A model generated the notes under the pieces. It saw nothing but the letters and a program-made list of their open reading frames with translations, did no database searches and was not told the origin of the DNA. 64,000 nt of DNA from Nocardioides sp. S-1144. Lineage in GTDB: Bacteria; Actinomycetota; Actinomycetes; Propionibacteriales; Nocardioidaceae. Numbering within the stretch: position 1 is the first letter of the stretch; each line of letters opens with the position of its first letter. This document shows, piece by piece, positions 48,351 through 57,085 of this stretch. The translations under genes and the position numbers were made by a program. The stretch is taken from NCBI RefSeq assembly GCF_005954645.2, contig NZ_CP040695.2, positions 3,162,001 to 3,226,000 on the forward strand. Reading direction: 5' to 3'.

Positions 48351-49907
48351 TCAGCCCTTGGTCGCGCGGCCGGCGAGGTCGCCACCCACGTCGGTGGTCA
48401 CGTCGTCGGCCAGCTCCGCCGCGTCGGCGGCGAGACGCCGGTTGGTGGGAACCACCAGGCTGCCGTAGACGACGGCGTCGACAGCCTGGAGCTCGTCAGC
48501 CAGGACGCTCACCGCACGAAGCCGGGTGCCCATCCGGCTGACCACCAGCATGATGGAGTGCCCGACGCGCGCCGCGGCCAGCCGCAGCGACCGCGTGGCG
48601 TCCGCCGGGAGGTAGACCAGGGTGAGGGCGTCGTCGTTCGCGGGGTTGGCCAGCAGCTCGCCGAGGGCGGCCGCCGAGGCACCCCCCTCGTCGGTCGAGT
48701 CGGGAACCCGGACGACCAGCTCGGGGACGCGGGCCGACTGCCACGACGACCAGCCCTTCACCGCGGCGTCCTTGGTCGCCGGCACCCGCTTCAGCTTGAG
48801 CTGGACCTTCATGGTGTTCATCAGGTCGACCGTGCGGCCGGTGTGCACGAGCTCGACCGCACGGCCGGACTCGGCGAAGGTGAGTGCCAGGTTGACCCCG
48901 ACGTCGGAGGGCTGCCCCGACGTCGTGAGGTCGATGAGCGCGAGCACGGACCGATCCGGAACGGCGGCCAGGAGTCGCTCACGCAGGCTCTGGAAGGCGT
49001 CGTGGTCGGGCCCGGTGACGGGGATCGTCGCCTTCGAGCCGGACAGCGTGGCGAGGACGATGCCACCGCCGCTGGCCTGCAACCGCTCCACGGAGTACAC
49101 GCGGCGGTCCAGTCGGTTGGCCAGCAGGGCGAGGATCAGACCCAGGATGAAGCCGACCGCGGCCCCGGTCGCCAGGGTCACGTCACGAGCCGGGGTCACG
49201 ACGGCGCCGTTGTCGCCGGCACTGCTCACCACCTCGCCCCCGCTGGTGTCGACGCCTCGCAGACCGTTGATCTCCTCCACCAGGGCGGGGAGCTGCAGGT
49301 TGATCAGCTCCGCGTCGCTTGCGGCCTGGATGGCCGCCGGGGTGCCCGGCTCGGCGTTCGACCGCAGCGTGTTCGCCTCGATCAGCTGCGCCCGGAGGTC
49401 GGCCCGGTCGGCCTCGAGCCGGTCGGTCGCCGCCGAGATCTTCGCCTGGGCCGATCCTGAGCGCTCGTCGAGGTAGGCCTGGGCGATGGCGTCCGCGCCG
49501 GCGACGGCGTCGCCGAGGTTGGGCGCGGAGAAGGAGATCCGCACGATGGTGGAGAGCGGGAGGATCTCGACGGTGGTGCGACCGCGCAGCCGACTGCCGG
49601 CCACGTCGGAGCCCATGGCCTGCGCGGCGTCGTCGAGCACGGCGGAGGACCGCGCCAGCTGGGCCTCGGTCTGGGTGTCGATGAGGGTGGAGGCGGCCCG
49701 CTGGTTGCTGAAGAGCTGGTCGGAGACCACGTTGAGGTTGACGACCGACGTCGCGGTGACCTCACTCGGGCGCAGCTGGAGGTACGCCGCCGCCACGATC
49801 ACGCCGAGAACCGTGACCACGACCACCACCTGCCACCGCCGACGAAGGGTCCGCAGGTAGCTGCCGAGCTCGAAGGACGAGGTCTCGACGGCAGCTGGTG
49901 TGGTCAA
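48351..49907 (-). CDS. Wzz-type chain-length protein with degenerate BY-kinase-like domain
   Basis: A 518-residue membrane protein. TM1 (about 27-42), a periplasmic coiled-coil-rich part with Arg/Leu-rich helices, TM2 (about 247-264), then a cytoplasmic domain of about 240 residues. Polysaccharide copolymerases of Gram-positive type carry a tyrosine kinase here, but the P-loop position (TTSGQPSDVGVNLA, 328-341) has lost the GK[ST] residues while the following LALTFAESGRAVELVHTG keeps the kinase-like strand and helix. No Tyr-rich tail. TTG 49907 is favoured by GGGGGA 4-5 nt upstream; a TTG 12 nt earlier is the alternative. Confidence 0.78.
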   Translation of the reverse strand: MTTPAAVETSSFELGSYLRTLRRRWQVVVVVTVLGVIVAAAYLQLRPSEVTATSVVNLNVVSDQLFSNQRAASTLIDTQTEAQLARSSAVLDDAAQAMGSDVAGSRLRGRTTVEILPLSTIVRISFSAPNLGDAVAGADAIAQAYLDERSGSAQAKISAATDRLEADRADLRAQLIEANTLRSNAEPGTPAAIQAASDAELINLQLPALVEEINGLRGVDTSGGEVVSSAGDNGAVVTPARDVTLATGAAVGFILGLILALLANRLDRRVYSVERLQASGGGIVLATLSGSKATIPVTGPDHDAFQSLRERLLAAVPDRSVLALIDLTTSGQPSDVGVNLALTFAESGRAVELVHTGRTVDLMNTMKVQLKLKRVPATKDAAVKGWSSWQSARVPELVVRVPDSTDEGGASAAALGELLANPANDDALTLVYLPADATRSLRLAAARVGHSIMLVVSRMGTRLRAVSVLADELQAVDAVVYGSLVVPTNRRLAADAAELADDVTTDVGGDLAGRATKG

Positions 49908-49955
49908 TGGGTCCCCCAAGCAGACGAGACGACACGGAAGCGCGTGTCGCCCGCC

Positions 49956-49961
49956 TAGGAT
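49956..49961 (+). promoter_or_regulatory. -10 element for the polymerase gene
   Basis: TAGGAT in the 98-nt divergent gap, giving a transcript with about 38 nt of leader before the ATG at 50006. Confidence 0.4.
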
Positions 49962-50005
49962 AGCCAGCGTCCCCCCCGCTCCAGACAGAACGTCTCCCCG
50001 CCCCC

Positions 50006-51379
50006 ATGACGCTCACGACCGACCTGCCCGGCAGCCGCCCCGGCGACGACCGGTCGACGCCGCCTCCGCCGCTCGGCGCCCGCCTGCCCGCGTGGCCGCT
50101 CGTGGCAATGTTCGTGCCGTTCCCGCTGTGGTGGTTCCTCGGCCTCGCGGACCTGGTGTGGGTCGTGCTCGCCGTGCCCATGGCGGCCTACCTCGGGGCG
50201 CAGCGCCGCGTCCTGGTACCGGTCGGCTTCGGGCTCTGGCTGGTCTTCCTGTTGTTCGTGGCGGCTTCCGCGACCCGGGTCGAACCGACGTTCGGCAACC
50301 TGGTCGAGTACGGGTACCGGTCGTCGGTCTACCTGGCCTGCACCGTCGTGCTGGTCTACGTGTTCAACGCGCGGCACCGCATCGGTGAGCGACTCGTCGG
50401 CGGGTCCCTGAGCGCCTACTGGCTCACGACGGTCGCCGGTGGCTACCTCGGGGTGCTCCACCCGGAGGGCGAGCTGCGCACCCCGCTGTACCACGTGCTC
50501 AGCCAGGTCGGGGGTGGCCTTCTGTCGAACGACCTGGTCAACCACATGGTGGTGCGCCGGTTCACCCAGTACTCGCCCACCTCGTTCCTCGACATCGCGC
50601 CGCGGCCGAGCGCTCCGTTCCTCTTCACCAACAACTGGGGCAGCGTCTACTCGCTGGTCCTCCCGGTCGTCGTGGCCTACCTGCTCGGCGCGCGACACCG
50701 CGGTCCCTGGTGGTGGCTGCTGGCGGTCTCGGTGCCGGCCTCCCTCGTGCCCGCCTTCCTGACCCTGAACCGCGGGATGTTCATCGGGCTCGGCCTGGCG
50801 ATGGCCTACTGCGCTCTCCGCCTGGCCCTGCAGGGCAGGGTGAGGGCGCTCCTCGCGCTCTTCGTGATCGGCGTCGTCGCCGCCGGCGTGTTCCTCGCGC
50901 TCCCGGTGCAGGAGCGGCTGGACACCCGCCTCCAGGCCGACGGCACCTCGACGCGCGCCTCGCTCTACGACCGCTCCCTCGAGGCCGTCCCGGGCTCGCC
51001 GTGGGTCGGCTACGGCCTGCCCATCCCGTCGGAGAATCCCAACGAGCCGGCCATCGGGACCCAGGGCCAGTTCTGGATGATCCTGGTGTCGAACGGCGTC
51101 ATCGCCACGGCCGCCTTCATCCTGTTCTTCCTGTGGGCCTTCGTCGTCTCGATGAGACGCACCGACGCGATGGGACTCTCGCTGAACGCGATGATGCTCG
51201 TCAGCGTCGTCGAGCTCGCCTACTACGGTGTGGTCCCGTACGGCCTGCCAGTGATGGTCGTGGGCGCCGCGGTGCTCCTGCGCTCGCCCGCAGCCCTGCC
51301 GGGCACCGGCCCCACACCTGGCCCCGTCACCGGCCCGGACGACCCGGTTCCTGACGGGGTGCCGGGCGCGACTCGATGA
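50006..51379 (+). CDS. O-antigen polymerase/ligase-like membrane protein (Wzy/WaaL type)
   Basis: A 457-residue membrane protein with about 11 hydrophobic helices and one long extracytoplasmic loop (about 150-210, with PRPSAPFLFTNNWGS). The segment VPAFLTLNRGMFIGLGLAMAYC (conserved Arg) and the later loop GSPWVGYGLPIPSENPNEPAIGTQGQFWMILVSNG fit the Wzy_C/O-antigen ligase family. It would polymerise repeat units outside the membrane. Its 3' end overlaps the convergent hexapeptide acetyltransferase gene by 53 nt. Confidence 0.82.
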   Translation: MTLTTDLPGSRPGDDRSTPPPPLGARLPAWPLVAMFVPFPLWWFLGLADLVWVVLAVPMAAYLGAQRRVLVPVGFGLWLVFLLFVAASATRVEPTFGNLVEYGYRSSVYLACTVVLVYVFNARHRIGERLVGGSLSAYWLTTVAGGYLGVLHPEGELRTPLYHVLSQVGGGLLSNDLVNHMVVRRFTQYSPTSFLDIAPRPSAPFLFTNNWGSVYSLVLPVVVAYLLGARHRGPWWWLLAVSVPASLVPAFLTLNRGMFIGLGLAMAYCALRLALQGRVRALLALFVIGVVAAGVFLALPVQERLDTRLQADGTSTRASLYDRSLEAVPGSPWVGYGLPIPSENPNEPAIGTQGQFWMILVSNGVIATAAFILFFLWAFVVSMRRTDAMGLSLNAMMLVSVVELAYYGVVPYGLPVMVVGAAVLLRSPAALPGTGPTPGPVTGPDDPVPDGVPGATR

Positions 51380-51863
51380 TGGTCGGACTGTAGGCAACCC
51401 CGTGCGCGGGCACGTCCTTGACCACGACGGCACCCGCGCCGATCTTGGCGTGGTCGCCGACGGTGACGGCCCCGATGACGGTGGCTCCAGCGCCGAGCTC
51501 GACACCGCGCCCGATGACCGGGCAGTCGTCGGTCGAGCGTCGGTTGCCGAGCGTGACCGACTGCCGGATCATCACGTCCTCACCGATGACCACGTGGGGG
51601 TTGATCACCACCCCGATCCCGTGCTGGAGGCTGAGTCCGGCGCCGATGCGGGTGGCCACGGGGATCTCGACCCCGAGCACCCACTCGGTGAGCAGCTTGT
51701 ACCAGGTCACCACGACCAGGTAGGACAGTCGCCAGAGCAGGCCCTTGCGCGAGCGGAACAGCTGGGCGGTCCGGAAGGCCGTCAGCACGAGGATGCTCTT
51801 GGGGGCGCCACGGTTGGCCGCCCGGTCGCGCCGACACAGGACACGCCACTCGTCCACCGTCAC
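51327..51863 (-). CDS. Left-handed beta-helix acetyltransferase (CysE/serine O-acetyltransferase-like)
   Basis: A 178-residue protein: helical N-terminus (about 1-65) then hexapeptide repeats, with GAGLSLQHGIGVVINPHVVIGEDVMIRQSVTLGN (catalytic His in LQHG) and GDHAKIGAGAVVVKDVPAHG. In a polysaccharide locus this fold usually O-acetylates a sugar, but homology to CysE leaves serine acetylation possible. GTG 51863 has AAGGAG 6 nt upstream. Divergent from sulfotransferase 2; overlaps the polymerase 3' end. Confidence 0.85.
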   Translation of the reverse strand: MTVDEWRVLCRRDRAANRGAPKSILVLTAFRTAQLFRSRKGLLWRLSYLVVVTWYKLLTEWVLGVEIPVATRIGAGLSLQHGIGVVINPHVVIGEDVMIRQSVTLGNRRSTDDCPVIGRGVELGAGATVIGAVTVGDHAKIGAGAVVVKDVPAHGVAYSPTIIESRPAPRQEPGRPGR

Positions 51864-52011
51864 GTGTCGCTCCTTCGTCGGGTCTCGCGATCGCGGATCC
51901 TTGCTCGCAACCTCCGATATCCTCACCGAGTCCCGCACGTCCCACAAGCGGTGGTTGTCGACCCCCGGGGCGCCGGGGCACGACGAGGACTCGAGAAGGA
52001 GGTGCAGGACT

Positions 52012-52959
52012 GTGGGCACCTCACCGTCCTCGAGGCGGGACCGACCCGCCGTGCTCTACATCGGGGGGTCCGGTCGCAGCGGCTCGACGCTCCTGGAGAG
52101 CCTGCTCGGCGAGATGCCCGGCGTCGTGGTCCTCGGCGAGGTGGCGCACCTGTGGGAGCGCGGTGTCCGCCTCGACGAGCTCTGCGCGTGCGGCGAGCAC
52201 TTCAGCGCGTGCCCGTTCTGGAGCGAGGTCGGTGAGCTGGCGTTCGGTGGGTGGTCCCACGTCGACCTCGATCGCGTCACCTTCCTGAAGGACGCCGTCG
52301 ACCGCCAGCGACGCATGCTCAGGACGGCGCGACGGCGCGCGGCGCCGGAGGTCCACGACCTCGCCCAGGAGTACGCGGCCCTCTTCGTGAGCATCTACCG
52401 GGCGGCCCGCGAGATCAGTGGCGCCCGGGTGGTCATCGACTCGAGCAAGGTCGCCCCCACCGCCCTGGCGTTGAGCCACCACGACGAGCTCGACCTGCGG
52501 GTCCTGCACATCGTGCGCGACAGCCGTGGGGTGGCCTTCAGCTGGTCGAAGCACGTGGCGCGACCAGAGACCGGCGGCACCGAGGACATGCCCCGCCTCA
52601 CCGGACGACAGAGCACCCAGCTCTGGCTCTCGCACAACCTCGCGCTCTCGGCGGTGGCCCACCGAGGGGTGCCCCTCGCGAGGATCAGGTACGAGGACCT
52701 GCTTCACGACGTGTCCGGCACCATCGACGCGGTGTGGCGGCGCCTAGACCTCCCGCCCCCAGCGGTGCTCCCGATGCTCGACGAGCACACCGTCGAGCTG
52801 CACCCCACGCACTCGGTGGCCGGCAACCCGATGCGGTTCAGGACCGGGACGACCCGCCTGCAGCCCGACACCGAGTGGCGGGAGGCGATGGGCACTCGCG
52901 AACGCAGGATCGTCACTGCCATGAGCCTGCCGCTGCTCAAGTACTACGGGTACGTCTGA
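52012..52959 (+). CDS. PAPS-dependent sulfotransferase (2)
   Basis: A 315-residue sulfotransferase of a different branch from the first: 5'-phosphosulfate loop YIGGSGRSGSTLLESLL (about 16-30), 3'-phosphate site IVRDSRGVAFSWSKH (167-181). A conserved Cys cluster CACGEHFSACPFW (58-70) is typical of this bacterial branch and may bind zinc or form disulfides. It starts with GTG 52012, with GAAGGAGG about 9 nt upstream, and is followed after 2 nt by the glycosyltransferase gene. Confidence 0.85.
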   Translation: MGTSPSSRRDRPAVLYIGGSGRSGSTLLESLLGEMPGVVVLGEVAHLWERGVRLDELCACGEHFSACPFWSEVGELAFGGWSHVDLDRVTFLKDAVDRQRRMLRTARRRAAPEVHDLAQEYAALFVSIYRAAREISGARVVIDSSKVAPTALALSHHDELDLRVLHIVRDSRGVAFSWSKHVARPETGGTEDMPRLTGRQSTQLWLSHNLALSAVAHRGVPLARIRYEDLLHDVSGTIDAVWRRLDLPPPAVLPMLDEHTVELHPTHSVAGNPMRFRTGTTRLQPDTEWREAMGTRERRIVTAMSLPLLKYYGYV

Positions 52960-52961
52960 CC

Positions 52962-53900
52962 ATGGGCAGGACGATGCTGGTGGCCTCCCCCGGTGGCCAC
53001 CTCGACGAGCTGAGGATCATGGTCGACCTCCTCCACCTCGACACCAGCGACCTCTTCTGGGTGACGGGTCGGACGCCGCAGACCGAGTCCCTCCTCGAGG
53101 GCATGGCGGTCGAGTGGATCCCCCGCGTGGGGTCCGGCGAGATCCGCAAGGCCGCCCTCGGGCTGCCCGCGGCACTGCGGCTGCACCGGCGGGTCCGACC
53201 CGACCTGCTGGTCAGCACCGGTGCGCTGTTCTCCTCGCCGCACCTGGTGGCGGCCACGCTCCTGGGGTGCACGACCTGGTTCATCGACAGCGCGACCCGG
53301 GTCAAGGCTCCGTCGCGCACCGGCGCGTTCGCCGCCCGCTTCACCCGGGCCGAGCTGTTCGTCCAGGGAGCCGGGTGGGGGGACCCCCGCTGGACCTGCG
53401 TGCCGAGCGTCTTCGACGCCTTCGAGGTGGGGCCGACCGACGACCCGGTCGGCCTCGGCGACCTGCACACGGCGACCGTGTCGCTCGGCACCGAGCTCTG
53501 GCCCTTCCGCCGCGCCGTCGACGCGGTGCTCGGGCGGCTCGGCGACCTCGACCTCGACCTCACCTGGCAGACCGGTGTCACCGAGGTCGTGCACCACGGC
53601 GCGCTGCTGCCCCAGTGGCAGCCGGCGTCCCAGCTGCACCGCGCCTTCGGCGCCTCCGACGTCGTGATCACCCACGCCGGCGTCGGCTCGGTGCTGTCGG
53701 TGCTGGCCCAGGGCCGGGTCCCGCTGATCCTCCCGCGCGTCTCGTCGCACGAGGAGATGATCGATGACCACCAGGTCGAGTTCGCCGAGATGATCGCCGA
53801 GCTCGGTCTCGCCGTGGTCGTCGACCCCGACGACCTGACCGCCGACCACGTGGTCCGCGCCGCGAACCTGCGCGCGCGGCGGGTACCTCCCGCCGAGTGA
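52962..53900 (+). CDS. Glycosyltransferase, fused Alg14-Alg13-like (EpsE/F, PssD/E type)
   Basis: A 312-residue single chain that joins the two parts of UDP-GlcNAc/uronic-acid type transferases: an Alg14-like half (VASPGGHLDELRIMVDLL, LLVSTGALFSSPHLVAA) and an Alg13/GT28 half (AFGASDVVITHAGVGSVLSVLAQGRVPLILPR, then HQVEFAEMIAELG). In many bacteria these are two genes. It would add a sugar to a lipid-linked intermediate at the membrane. Follows sulfotransferase 2 with a 2-nt gap and ends 4 nt from the convergent GT2 stop. Confidence 0.85.
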   Translation: MGRTMLVASPGGHLDELRIMVDLLHLDTSDLFWVTGRTPQTESLLEGMAVEWIPRVGSGEIRKAALGLPAALRLHRRVRPDLLVSTGALFSSPHLVAATLLGCTTWFIDSATRVKAPSRTGAFAARFTRAELFVQGAGWGDPRWTCVPSVFDAFEVGPTDDPVGLGDLHTATVSLGTELWPFRRAVDAVLGRLGDLDLDLTWQTGVTEVVHHGALLPQWQPASQLHRAFGASDVVITHAGVGSVLSVLAQGRVPLILPRVSSHEEMIDDHQVEFAEMIAELGLAVVVDPDDLTADHVVRAANLRARRVPPAE

Positions 53901-53904
53901 CGGC

Positions 53905-54822
53905 TCAGATGCCCTTGCCCAGGCGTTGGACGACCCGCACCACGAGGCCGGCTGACAGCACGCGGCAGGCGATGCCGAGCGCCAGCCACGCCTTGACCTG
54001 TGTGGGGTTGCTGCGCACGGCCCGCCACACCCACGAGCGGGCGACCGCTCGGTCGCCGTTCGCGGCGCGGGCGAAGGCGATCTGGCTGGCGATCCGACCG
54101 AGCGCGACGCGATCCGCACTGAAGCCCTCGTGGGTCCGCAACAGGTACTCCAGCCCCTCGGCGTAGGCGCCCCACCGTCCGAAGAAGTAGGAGCTCTGGG
54201 ACCACGTCACCCGCACCAGCGACGCGTTCACCACCTCGATCGGAGCGAGGAGGGCGGTCCGCAGCAGGAGGTCGTAGTCCTCGCCGTAGCTGCCGGGGAG
54301 CGCCTCGTCGACCATGCCGAGGGGGTCGCGCAACGGTGCGGTGCGGAACACGAAGGTGCTCGAGTGCAGCCCGGGCATCCGGTCCCGCAACAGGTCGGCG
54401 TGGGTGACCTGACTCGTCGGCACCAGCCGCTCGTGGGTGTGCTCGCCGTCGTCGAGGGACATCGCCGTCCCGACCAGGACGGCCGATGGGGACTGCTCGA
54501 AACGGTCCATCTGCCGGCCCAGCTTGGCCGGCAGCCAGGTGTCGTCGTCGTCGAGGAAGGCCACGAAGTCGTGGCTCGCGCCCAGGATGCCGGTGTTGCG
54601 CGCCCCGGCCAAACCGCGGGTCCTCGTGTTGGTCACGACCCGGACGGCACGACTCGGGCCGTGCTCGACCTCGGGGAGGAACGGCTCGCAGGCGTCGAAG
54701 ACGACGATCACCTCGATCGCACCGTCGTAGTCCTGGTCGAGGACGCTCTGCACGGCCCTGCGCATCAGCTCCGGACGGTTGTGCGTGGGAACGACAGCGG
54801 TGACCGACGGCCTGGGTGACAC
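53905..54822 (-). CDS. Family 2 glycosyltransferase
   Basis: A 305-residue GT-A enzyme: AVVPTHNRPELMRRAVQSVL at the start, DDDDTWLP (DXD metal/nucleotide site near 90) and the acceptor region SYGEDYDLLLR with catalytic Glu/Asp. The C-terminal 80 residues are amphipathic helices. GTG 54822 has GGAGG 6 nt upstream and puts the beta-1 strand at the N-terminus. Divergent from the oxidoreductase gene. Confidence 0.88.
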   Translation of the reverse strand: MSPRPSVTAVVPTHNRPELMRRAVQSVLDQDYDGAIEVIVVFDACEPFLPEVEHGPSRAVRVVTNTRTRGLAGARNTGILGASHDFVAFLDDDDTWLPAKLGRQMDRFEQSPSAVLVGTAMSLDDGEHTHERLVPTSQVTHADLLRDRMPGLHSSTFVFRTAPLRDPLGMVDEALPGSYGEDYDLLLRTALLAPIEVVNASLVRVTWSQSSYFFGRWGAYAEGLEYLLRTHEGFSADRVALGRIASQIAFARAANGDRAVARSWVWRAVRSNPTQVKAWLALGIACRVLSAGLVVRVVQRLGKGI

Positions 54823-54980
54823 GGGCAACCTCCGTGGGCGATGACGCGGTCCCCGAGCGTAACGGTGCGGGCGGACCGGCGCCGGGCTGCGGGGCGGGTT
54901 GCTGTCGCGACGACCTCGACCCCGACTAGTGTTCCTCACTGAGCGCTCCACCTCTGGCGCTCCCGAACCGGAGGGCTCCC

Positions 54981-56186
54981 GTGCTACGAATCGCAGTCGT
55001 CGGCGTCGGCAAGATGGGTCTGTCGCACCTGTCGATCCTCGGCGCCCACCCCGACGTGACGATCGCCGCCATGTGTGACACGAGCGGCTACGTCCTCGAC
55101 GTGCTCGCCAAGTACACCGGCATGCACGCCGCCAGCGACTACCAGAAGATGCTCGACGCCGTCCCGCTCGACGCGGTCGTCATCGCGACGCCGACCAAGG
55201 CGCACTACCCGATGGTCCGCGCGGCGCTCGAGCGCGGGCTGCACGTGTTCTGCGAGAAACCCTTGACGCTGAGCTCCGAGGAGTCCACGGCCCTAGCCGG
55301 GCTCGCGGCCGAGAAGGGTCTGGTCGCCCAGGTCGGCTACCACAACCGGTTCGTCGGTGCCTTCGCCGAGGCCCGGCGGCTCCTCGACCTCGGTGCCATC
55401 GGCCGGGTGACCCACGCGACGGCCGAGGCGTACGGTCCCGTCGTCCTGAAGACCAAGGGAGGCACCTGGCGCTCGCAGCGCTCCGAGGGCGGCGGCTGCC
55501 TGTACGACTACGCGGCCCACCCCCTCGACCTCCTCACCTGGTACCTCGGAACCCCCCGGCGCGTGGGCGGCACCCACCTTGGCAAGATCTTCTCCACCGC
55601 GACCGAGGACGAGGTCTACTCGACCCTCTTCTACGACGACGGCTCGACAGCCCAGCTGTCGGTCAACTGGTCCGACGAGTCGTACCGGAAGATGTCGACC
55701 CGCATCACCCTGTCCGGGACGCACGGCCGAATCACCGTCGACCGTCAGGAGTGTCAGGTCTACCTGCGCGACACCCAGCCGGCCCCCGATGGCTACCAGC
55801 ACGGGTGGAACGTGAAGTACACGACTGAGCTCACCGCTCCGGTGTGGTTCTACCTGAGGGGCGAGGAGTACAGCGCCGAGCTCGACTACTTCGTCCGCTC
55901 GGTCTCCGGGACGCTTCGCGACGACGAGCCGACGACCCAGAACTCCTTCGAGACCGCGGCCGTCACCGACCGAGTCATCGAGCTCCTCATCAGCGACGCC
56001 GAGCAACCGGGCTCCGGCGCCGACGACGCCCTCGGCCAACCCGCCCGACGCCCGTCGGCGGCCGTCCAGCGTCGACAGCGGCTGGCTGTTGGGTCGGCCC
56101 GGGCCCGTGCGCTCCTCGTCCACACCGTCGCGTCCGGGCGCGCCCGCATCGCCCGGGCACGGTCCACCCGAAAGGCCGCCCGATGA
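54981..56186 (+). CDS. Gfo/Idh/MocA-family NAD(P)-dependent sugar oxidoreductase
   Basis: A 401-residue enzyme: Rossmann GVGKMGLSH at 7-16, the EKPLTLS motif (Lys in catalysis, about 93-99), YHNRF and the GGGCLYDYAAHPLDLLTWYLG motif with active-site Asp and His. It probably oxidises or reduces a nucleotide sugar or free sugar. About 55 extra residues follow the fold and are Arg/Ala-rich. GTG start with GGAGGG before it. Overlaps the next gene by ATGA, so the pair acts together. Confidence 0.88.
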   Translation: MLRIAVVGVGKMGLSHLSILGAHPDVTIAAMCDTSGYVLDVLAKYTGMHAASDYQKMLDAVPLDAVVIATPTKAHYPMVRAALERGLHVFCEKPLTLSSEESTALAGLAAEKGLVAQVGYHNRFVGAFAEARRLLDLGAIGRVTHATAEAYGPVVLKTKGGTWRSQRSEGGGCLYDYAAHPLDLLTWYLGTPRRVGGTHLGKIFSTATEDEVYSTLFYDDGSTAQLSVNWSDESYRKMSTRITLSGTHGRITVDRQECQVYLRDTQPAPDGYQHGWNVKYTTELTAPVWFYLRGEEYSAELDYFVRSVSGTLRDDEPTTQNSFETAAVTDRVIELLISDAEQPGSGADDALGQPARRPSAAVQRRQRLAVGSARARALLVHTVASGRARIARARSTRKAAR

Positions 56187-57085
56187 CCACTGCCGCCAAC
56201 GACCACGTGATGGATCGCCTGCTCTTCGGCGACAACCAGTTCTTCGGGGTCAACCACATGTCGGAGGAGAAGGCGCGTGCGCAGGCCATGCGCTTCCAGG
56301 ACTTCGAGTCCGTGATGGGGGTGCTGGACAGCGCGCAGGCCGAGGGCATCAAGACCTTCATGTGCACCACGCACGAGCGCGTGGCCCAGATAGTCGACCG
56401 TGTCCAGGAGCGACCTGACGACTACCGGGACTTCGTCTTCTACCCGTGCATGCCCTATGCCCACAAGTACGCCAACGCCGTGACCGAGCACGGCCCGTTG
56501 GAGGCCGTGCGTCGACTCCTTCCTGACGAGGGACTGGTGTCCACGGCCCTGCGCGGCGGGAGGGCGCTGGCAACCAAGGACATCGAGGGCCTCGTGACGA
56601 TGCTCGTCGACGCCGAGATGGCCATGTTCCGAGGCGTCACGACGCCCGTCATCTTCCTCCAGAACGTCGTGGTGGACCTGCTGCTCGGACTCGGCTTCGA
56701 CGAGGCCTTCGCGATCTTCGCCCGACACGTCCGCGCTCGCTACGGCGCGGAGCCGGGCTTCATCACGATGAACCTCCCCCGGCTGCTGGACGCCCTCGAC
56801 CGCGTCGAGGTGCGCAACCCGATCGTCTGCAGCAACATGAACAAGCTCGGGTTCCGGATGTGCGGCGGGATCGAGGCCTACCGTGAGGCACTGGACGAGC
56901 GCGAGTTCCGGGCGGTCGCGATGTCGGTCTACGCCTCGGGCGCCCTGCGCCCGGAGGAGGCCTTCGAGTGGATCGCCCAATTCCCGAAGATCGAGTCGGT
57001 CGTCTTCGGCGCCTCGAGCGCGGCCAACATCCGCGGCACCCGCCTCGTGGTCGACGAGGTCTGGCTCCCGCGCCTGGCCACCTGA
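56183..57085 (+). CDS. Conserved-looking TIM-barrel-like protein of unknown function
   Basis: A 300-residue cytoplasmic protein with LLFGDNQFFGVNHMSEEKA at the N-terminus and regularly spaced strand/helix units (IKTFMCTTHERV, FVFYPCMPYAHKYANA, GVTTPVIFLQNVVVDLLLG, GFITMNLPRLL, NPIVCSNMNKLGFRMCGG, RAVAMSVYASGALRPEEAFEWI). The C-terminal ESVVFGASSAANIRGT resembles the last beta-alpha unit of aldo/keto reductases, but the usual Asp-Tyr-Lys-His tetrad is not clear. ATGA-coupled to the Gfo/Idh/MocA gene. Function unknown; a sugar isomerase/epimerase or aldolase role is possible. Confidence 0.65.
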   Translation: MTTAANDHVMDRLLFGDNQFFGVNHMSEEKARAQAMRFQDFESVMGVLDSAQAEGIKTFMCTTHERVAQIVDRVQERPDDYRDFVFYPCMPYAHKYANAVTEHGPLEAVRRLLPDEGLVSTALRGGRALATKDIEGLVTMLVDAEMAMFRGVTTPVIFLQNVVVDLLLGLGFDEAFAIFARHVRARYGAEPGFITMNLPRLLDALDRVEVRNPIVCSNMNKLGFRMCGGIEAYREALDEREFRAVAMSVYASGALRPEEAFEWIAQFPKIESVVFGASSAANIRGTRLVVDEVWLPRLAT

